DNA from: Phycisphaerales bacterium
GTDB lineage: Bacteria; Planctomycetota; Phycisphaerae; Sedimentisphaerales; Anaerohalosphaeraceae
Direction: 5' to 3'
Length of the DNA: 27,535 nt
NCBI GenBank assembly: GCA_011048645.1
Contig: DSDR01000107.1
Location: 1-27,535, forward strand
This document shows positions 23,162 through 27,535 of this stretch, one piece after another; position 1 is the first letter of the stretch, and each line of letters opens with the position of its first letter. The position numbers and the translations under genes are program-made. The notes under the pieces are model-generated. The model searched no databases and had not been told where the DNA came from. It saw only the letters and a program-made list of their open reading frames with translations.

Positions 23162-23315
23162 ACAGAGACACCGTTTCGGCGCAATAGCGCGGCACAACAG
23201 CGCGGCCGCGCAAGCGGCCCGATAAGCGAGACGGATGCGCCAGACGTTGCCTGAGTTGTAATATGATCCGGCTCACTTGTGCCGCTCGGCTGCTGTGCTT
23301 GGATAATGGGGTATT
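23162..23315 (+). promoter_or_regulatory. Long folded 5' leader of the response regulator
   Basis: GGCCGC-GCAA-GCGGCC (23205-23220) is a perfect 6-bp hairpin with a GNRA tetraloop. GGCGCA (23179-23184) pairs with TGCGCC (23237-23242) and encloses it. Further G/C-rich repeats (GCGCAATAGCGC, CGGC/GCCG around 23260-23275) follow. No known riboswitch core is recognised; the hairpin may be a REP-like repeat. Confidence 0.35.
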
Positions 23316-24011
23316 ATGAAAACAGGTCAACATATTCTGATCGTTGAAGATGAGCCGAAGATCCGGGATGGACTGCGGGACTTTCTCGAATTTCACGAAT
23401 TTCGTGTCGAATGTGTCGATGACGGTCTGGCCGCCGAGCGGCGCGTGGCCGAGCATCGGTTTGATTTGATTTTGCTGGATTTGATGCTGCCTCATATCAG
23501 CGGCGAGCAGCTTTGTCTGAAATGGCGTCAGGCGGGCTTGCGAATGCCGATTTTGATGCTGACCGCCAAAGGTCAGGAAAAGGAAAAAATCGCCGGCCTG
23601 GATCTCGGCGCCGACGACTATATTACCAAACCCTTTTCGCTGGAAGAGCTGCTGGCTCGTATTCGCGCCGTGCTGCGGCGTACCGACCCGAATCGTTCGG
23701 TCGGACAGACGTTTGCGTTCGGGCCGTTTGCCGTGGATATGGAGCGGCTGACCCTCCGGTACAATGACGACACAGCCGCCCTGACCCGCCGACAAGCCAT
23801 GATGCTGCAACTGTTTGCCGCCAACCCCGGACGCATCGTTACGCGACAGGAACTTTACGAATCCGCCTGGAACGAGTCGCTTGAAGGCATCGAGACGCGC
23901 ACGATTGATATGCACATTGCCCGTCTGCGCGATCTGCTCGAACAAGCCGGGGGCAAAACGGACTTAATCCAAACCGTCCGCGGGGAAGGCTATCGATACG
24001 ACGTCAGTTAA
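23316..24011 (+). CDS. OmpR/PhoB-type response regulator
   Basis: 231 residues. The receiver (1-120) has the acidic pocket E11-D12, phosphoacceptor D55 (LILLDLMLP), T in LMLTAK and K in YITKPF. The C-terminal winged helix (about 135-230) has LTRRQAMMLQLF, RQELYESAW, and the recognition-helix region TRTIDMHIARLRDLLE ending in GEGYRY. It is a DNA-binding regulator switched by the kinase encoded 8 nt downstream. The ATG at 23316 fits the family N-terminus, with a purine-rich GGATAATGGGG upstream as a loose binding site. Targets may include the divergent VWA gene and its own operon. Confidence 0.95.
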   Translation: MKTGQHILIVEDEPKIRDGLRDFLEFHEFRVECVDDGLAAERRVAEHRFDLILLDLMLPHISGEQLCLKWRQAGLRMPILMLTAKGQEKEKIAGLDLGADDYITKPFSLEELLARIRAVLRRTDPNRSVGQTFAFGPFAVDMERLTLRYNDDTAALTRRQAMMLQLFAANPGRIVTRQELYESAWNESLEGIETRTIDMHIARLRDLLEQAGGKTDLIQTVRGEGYRYDVS

Positions 24012-24018
24012 ATGACAG

Positions 24019-26049
24019 ATGATCAGACGATTTTGCACAATTTGTTTTGTCATTGGAGCGGCGCTGCTGGTGCTCAGTGTGCTGGGCATCTGGTCGCTCA
24101 AGACACACGAGCGCGGCCTTCGCGCCGAGCGGCTGGGGCAGTTCGTGGCCGTGGCCGAGCAGATTCGTCTTGACGTCAAGAATCGGCTTGATGAATTTCT
24201 CCAGGTCGAGCAGCGACGGCCATATACCGATTATCAGAACGTGTATGTGCCGGAAACCGCCGGCGGCGACGGTGCGCTGGTACGCAGTCCGCTGGCCGAT
24301 TCGATGACGCACGGCCTGGCTTACGGCCATTTCCAGATTGACGCGCAGGGCACGATTACAACGCCCTATGCGCTGCTTTCCGAAGCGCCGTCAAAGATGG
24401 AGCCGGAGTTGGCGGCCTATTTGACCCTGTTGCGATCCGGCGTTCTTGAGTCGCTTCGCGGCCGATACGCTCTGAGCAGCCATCGCATTGATTCGCCCGT
24501 GACGCGGCAACCTACCGAGTGGGATAAATTTGAAGAAGCCGACGCCGCCTATCGCCGCCAAATACCACCGGTCGAAGTTCAGCGGCAGGCCGCCGCCGAA
24601 GCGCCGCGCCAGGGGGGTTCGCGGTTGCCGTCGCAAGCCGGCAGATATCCCATTGAAAGCCTCCAGGAAGCTCAGCAAACGCAGACTGTTCGTCAGACCC
24701 GTGATATTGTCAGTCGCAATGTGGCTATCAGTGCTGCTGATTCGCCCTTGCGACAACGTCAGTCTGCCGGCGACACCGCCGTATCGTCCGGGACGGCTCG
24801 CGTACAGCCCGACACACCGCCGGCCATGAGGGGTATGGCCCGGCCGGAGGAATCGGCGCAAAAGCCGTTTCAGATCGAACCGGATACCGCCGCCGAAGCG
24901 GGTTCCAAGGCGGATATTGAGCAAGCCGAACAAATGGTTCAGATTCGTATTGAGCCGTTTGTGCCGCTGATTGTACCGGATGACAACGATTCTGATTCCA
25001 TTTTTCCCGATGTCGTTTTTCTGGTTCGACATGTGCAAATCGAAGACACCCATTTGCTGCAGGGGTTTTGTTTGGATGAAGATGAATTAGTTCGGCAGGT
25101 CCATCAGTCCGCCGGTCGTCTGCTGCGGGAGGGGATGGGCTTTGAGTTGGCCCGGACGCCGCGAGCGGATGCGGCCCATACGGCGATTCTGGATTTCGGT
25201 TTCGGTCAATTGGCCCTGAATCTGCTGGAAATGGAGCCGGGCTGGATCGCGGCCCGAGTTGCTCGATTAAATACCTGGCTGGTCGGGATATTGGCGGTGG
25301 TTTGGCTGGCGGTGTTGCTGGCGATGATTGGATTGTGGCGCAATCTCCGCGAACAGGTCAGTTTGGCGCGAAAAAAGGACGACTTCATTTCTGCCGTCTC
25401 GCATGAACTGCGCACGCCCCTGACCAGCATTCGAATGTACACCGAGATGCTCGAAAAAGATTGGGTCAAAGAAGAATCCAGAAAACGTGAATATTATGGG
25501 ACGATGCGACAGGAAAGCGAGCGGCTCAGTCGGCTGATCGAGAATGTACTGGATTTTTCGCGGCTCCAGCGCGGCAAAAAACAGTTTGATTTCACCATGG
25601 GCGACGTGAACGGCTGCATTCGGGATGTCGTCGAGATGATGCGGCCGTGTGCCGAGCGAAACGGCTTTGCGATTGAGACGGAGCTGCGCGAGATGGCGCC
25701 GTTTGCGTTTGACCGCGATGCCGTGATGCAGATCGTGATCAATCTGATTGACAACGCCCTGAAATATGCGAAGGATGCTGCGGACAAGCGGATTGTCGTT
25801 CGCTCGCGTCTGGAAAAGCGCAGCGTGATCATTGAGGTTGAAGACCACGGCCCGGGTATCCCGAAATCTCAGCAAAAACGGATATTTGAGGCCTTTTATC
25901 GGTGCGGCGATGAGGCCACCCGTCAGGCCAACGGTACCGGCCTTGGCTTGGCGCTGGTCAAGCGGTTTGCCCAGGCCCATCGCGGCCTTGTCGAAGTACT
26001 CAACGTCAAGCCGAACGGAGTCATTTTTCGCATCCACTTGGCGCGATAA
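24019..26049 (+). CDS. Membrane sensor histidine kinase with large extracytoplasmic domain
   Basis: 676 residues. TM1 (about 7-25) and TM2 (about 418-441) enclose ~390 extracytoplasmic residues. Within these, about 165-305 is low-complexity, rich in Gln, Arg, Ala and Pro, between two folded-looking parts. The cytoplasmic half is a complete HisKA/HATPase_c kinase: H462 in SHELRTPLTS, N-box with N579 (NLIDNALKYA), G1 DHGPGIP near 610, F-box IFEAFYR, G2 GTGLGLAL. It autophosphorylates and feeds the regulator encoded just upstream (8 nt gap). No HAMP or PAS is seen; a short coiled segment links TM2 to HisKA. The signal sensed is unknown. Confidence 0.93.
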   Translation: MIRRFCTICFVIGAALLVLSVLGIWSLKTHERGLRAERLGQFVAVAEQIRLDVKNRLDEFLQVEQRRPYTDYQNVYVPETAGGDGALVRSPLADSMTHGLAYGHFQIDAQGTITTPYALLSEAPSKMEPELAAYLTLLRSGVLESLRGRYALSSHRIDSPVTRQPTEWDKFEEADAAYRRQIPPVEVQRQAAAEAPRQGGSRLPSQAGRYPIESLQEAQQTQTVRQTRDIVSRNVAISAADSPLRQRQSAGDTAVSSGTARVQPDTPPAMRGMARPEESAQKPFQIEPDTAAEAGSKADIEQAEQMVQIRIEPFVPLIVPDDNDSDSIFPDVVFLVRHVQIEDTHLLQGFCLDEDELVRQVHQSAGRLLREGMGFELARTPRADAAHTAILDFGFGQLALNLLEMEPGWIAARVARLNTWLVGILAVVWLAVLLAMIGLWRNLREQVSLARKKDDFISAVSHELRTPLTSIRMYTEMLEKDWVKEESRKREYYGTMRQESERLSRLIENVLDFSRLQRGKKQFDFTMGDVNGCIRDVVEMMRPCAERNGFAIETELREMAPFAFDRDAVMQIVINLIDNALKYAKDAADKRIVVRSRLEKRSVIIEVEDHGPGIPKSQQKRIFEAFYRCGDEATRQANGTGLGLALVKRFAQAHRGLVEVLNVKPNGVIFRIHLAR

Positions 26050-26059
26050 TTATTAAATC

Positions 26060-26086
26060 CTCAAACTGACCGACGGGCAGTTTGAG
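26060..26086. terminator. Perfect 9-bp inverted repeat after the kinase gene
   Basis: CTCAAACTG (26060-26068) pairs with CAGTTTGAG (26078-26086) around a 9-nt loop, 11 nt after the kinase stop. There is no T-run on either strand, so it is either a weak terminator or a 3' stability element. Confidence 0.4.
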
Positions 26087-26197
26087 TAAATAGACCCCAC
26101 CCCGCCGACAACACCTATCACCGGCGGCGCCGCCAAGCAGCGGTTCGCAGGCTGTTGTTTTCTGCTTTGGCCCCATATTTTGGCCCCAAGACCGCAA

Positions 26198-26226
26198 TTG
26201 ACTTCCTGCGGCAAATATTTTCTAAT
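26198..26226 (+). promoter_or_regulatory. Promoter region of the flippase gene with repeats
   Basis: TTGACT (26198-26203), 17 nt and TCTAAT (26221-26226) form a good promoter. A second -10-like TATAAT (26251-26256) lies downstream without a clear -35. Upstream, TTTGGCCCCA is repeated exactly (26166-26175 and 26179-26188, 13-nt period). CCGCA (26192-26196) and TGCGG (26207-26211) flank the -35 box as an inverted repeat, a possible operator. Confidence 0.5.
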
Positions 26227-26297
26227 ACACCGGTCGGCCGGATAAGTCGATATAATGACAGGTTTAACGGCAATCGTGTTTGGGAACAGGCCGCACA

Positions 26298-27535
26298 ATG
26301 TCCGATGCGTCAGAGACTCAGTTGAATACCAAGGAACACCCCGATTTGTACCGCAAGACGGTGCGCGGCGGCGTTTGGCTGATGGCCGAGCGGGTCACGT
26401 CGCAGATTTTATCCTTTGTTCGACTGCTGGTGCTGGCCAGACTCCTGCCCCCGCGCGAATTCGGCGTGCTTGGGATTGCGATGCTGCTGCTCCAGATTCT
26501 CGAGACGTTTACCCAGACCGGTTTTAACACGGCCCTTGTACAACGCAAAGAAGAGAACGTACACTCCTATTTAGGAACCGCCTGGACGGTTAATGTAATT
26601 CGCGGGATGGCGTTGTTTTTGATTTTTGTAACCGCGGCGCCATTGGCCATTCATTTTTTTGACGGGGACGGGACGTTCCGAGCGACGGATTTTCATAAGC
26701 CGGTCGAATTGGCCGAACATCTGCATCGTCAGGATGACCCGTTGACGCGGCAGATCATCGGGTTGTTGTCCGAGCAGGACCGTCGCCGGCTTGAGGCGAT
26801 AGCCGACGGCACGATGTCGGCAGGGCAGGCCCGCCAGTCGCTGCGCGAGCTGTTCACCCGTCTGGTTGAACAGGACACGCTCTATCAGCCGCAGGCGTTT
26901 GAACAGGTGCAGTTGTCCTCCTATGCGCTGGAGTCTGTCGCGACGATGACGCCTGCAACGCAGCGGCGTACCCATCGGCTGCTGCTGGAGCAGGCCTGGC
27001 CGAATTGGATTGCTCGTTCCATACTGGATCGCCCGCAACTGACCTGGATTATTCGGGTCATCGGGATGGTGCTGTTGTGCCGGGCGCTGAGCAATACGGC
27101 GATTGTGTACTTTGTCAAGACCATGCGGTTTGATAAGCATTTTATGATGCGAACCGCCGCGACGCTGGTGAATGTCACGGTGACGGTGATTTTGGCCTTT
27201 GTGCTGAAAAATGTATGGGCGCTGGTGTGGGGAATCGTGGCTTCGGAGTTCACGTCGCTGGTGCTGTCGTATGTGATGTATCCGTGGCGTCCGCGATTTG
27301 AGCTGGATCGGAGCCGTCTGGAGCAGATGTGGCGGTTCGGGCGATGGATTACGGGGCTTTCGATGATGGAGTTTCTGCTGACCACCGGCGACAGTGTGAT
27401 TGTGGGGCGGCTGCTGGGGGCCTCCTCGCTGGGGCTGTATCAGATGTCCACGCGGTTGTCAGCCCTGCCGATTCGGGAGTTTACCTCGGTCATTGCACGG
27501 GTGACGTTCCCGGCCTTTTGCCGGATTCAGACCGA
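26298..27535 (+). CDS. Polysaccharide (MOP-family) flippase, 5' part, with soluble insertion
   Basis: The frame opens with ATG at 26298 and runs to the window edge without a stop (412 codons). The N-terminus (residues 21-120) has TM1-TM3 of the oligosaccharide flippase family, with ARLLPPREFGVLGIAM and TGFNTALVQRKE. The family sequence resumes at about 250 with WIIRVIGMVLLCRALSNTAIVYFVKTMRFDKHF (TM4 and the following loop) and continues through further helices. Residues about 122-248 are soluble, charged and helical (LSEQDRRRLEAIADG, ARQSLRELFTRLVEQ), inserted between TM3 and TM4, where relatives have only a short loop; the positive-inside rule places it outside the cytoplasm. The protein should move lipid-linked glycan units across the inner membrane. 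No ribosome binding site stands out; GGGAACAGG at 26282-26290 is closest. Confidence 0.85.
   Translation, partial: MSDASETQLNTKEHPDLYRKTVRGGVWLMAERVTSQILSFVRLLVLARLLPPREFGVLGIAMLLLQILETFTQTGFNTALVQRKEENVHSYLGTAWTVNVIRGMALFLIFVTAAPLAIHFFDGDGTFRATDFHKPVELAEHLHRQDDPLTRQIIGLLSEQDRRRLEAIADGTMSAGQARQSLRELFTRLVEQDTLYQPQAFEQVQLSSYALESVATMTPATQRRTHRLLLEQAWPNWIARSILDRPQLTWIIRVIGMVLLCRALSNTAIVYFVKTMRFDKHFMMRTAATLVNVTVTVILAFVLKNVWALVWGIVASEFTSLVLSYVMYPWRPRFELDRSRLEQMWRFGRWITGLSMMEFLLTTGDSVIVGRLLGASSLGLYQMSTRLSALPIREFTSVIARVTFPAFCRIQT

Larger units (their letters stand above)
23007..23315. other. 309-nt divergent control region
   Basis: It lies between the VWA gene (minus) and the two-component genes (plus). 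It holds the rightward promoter at 23129-23155 and the folded leader from about 23162. For the leftward gene a TATAGT-like -10 is present near 23049-23054 on the minus strand without a convincing -35. Confidence 0.5.

Noticed and set aside
26571..27140. 189-codon minus frame inside the flippase region
   Set aside because: It is antisense to a continuous plus-strand flippase frame with clear family motifs on both sides.

Overview
The window looks like chromosome from a member of the Planctomycetota, probably a Phycisphaerae/Sedimentisphaerales-type heterotroph. This is an inference from content: a sialidase, a GH43-like hydrolase, a DUF4185-like secreted protein, a YacL-type PIN/TRAM membrane protein, hybrid sensor kinases, A/T-rich heptamer repeats in the spacers, and genes that are mostly monocistronic or in very short operons. 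No rRNA, CRISPR array, IS element or complete prophage is visible.

Layout. 1-781: 3' end of a sialidase/Asp-box propeller gene. 1011-4475: dnaE. 4476-4946: long spacer with an A/T-rich inverted-repeat element, then a strong sigma70-type promoter and a folded leader. 4947-6437: an isolated but catalytically complete phage-type terminase large subunit (TerL-like) gene. 6488-7305 (minus): a YbaK/ProX tRNA-editing protein and a one-TM small protein. 7468-9327: tyrS and a conserved-looking unknown gene. 9328-9921: mostly non-coding, with a promoter and a 12-bp-stem terminator that bracket about 215 nt without an ORF (candidate sRNA). 9922-13889: a cytoplasmic parvulin, then a two-gene secreted carbohydrate-related operon. 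13941-14024 (minus): tRNA-Leu(CAG). 14129-17407 (minus): a hybrid sensory protein with an intact receiver and HPt but a degenerate kinase core. 17721-20456: YacL-like nuclease, PatB/MalY-type C-S lyase and free-methionine-R-sulfoxide reductase. 20595-21485 (minus): folD. 21681-23006 (minus): secreted VWA-domain protein. 23316-26049: an OmpR-type regulator and its histidine kinase behind a folded leader. 26298-end: the start of a MOP-family polysaccharide flippase carrying an unusual soluble insertion.

How genes work together. The GH43-like and DUF4185-like proteins form an exported pair under one promoter that has a palindrome between its -35 and -10 boxes. The C-S lyase and msrC are 4 nt apart and both touch methionine/sulfur metabolism. 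The regulator and kinase form a textbook two-component pair.

The most unusual items are the solo TerL-like gene with its folded leader, the orphan RNA transcription unit at 9597-9848, and the flippase with about 125 extra residues between TM3 and TM4. All functional statements come from reading the sequence; no database search was run.
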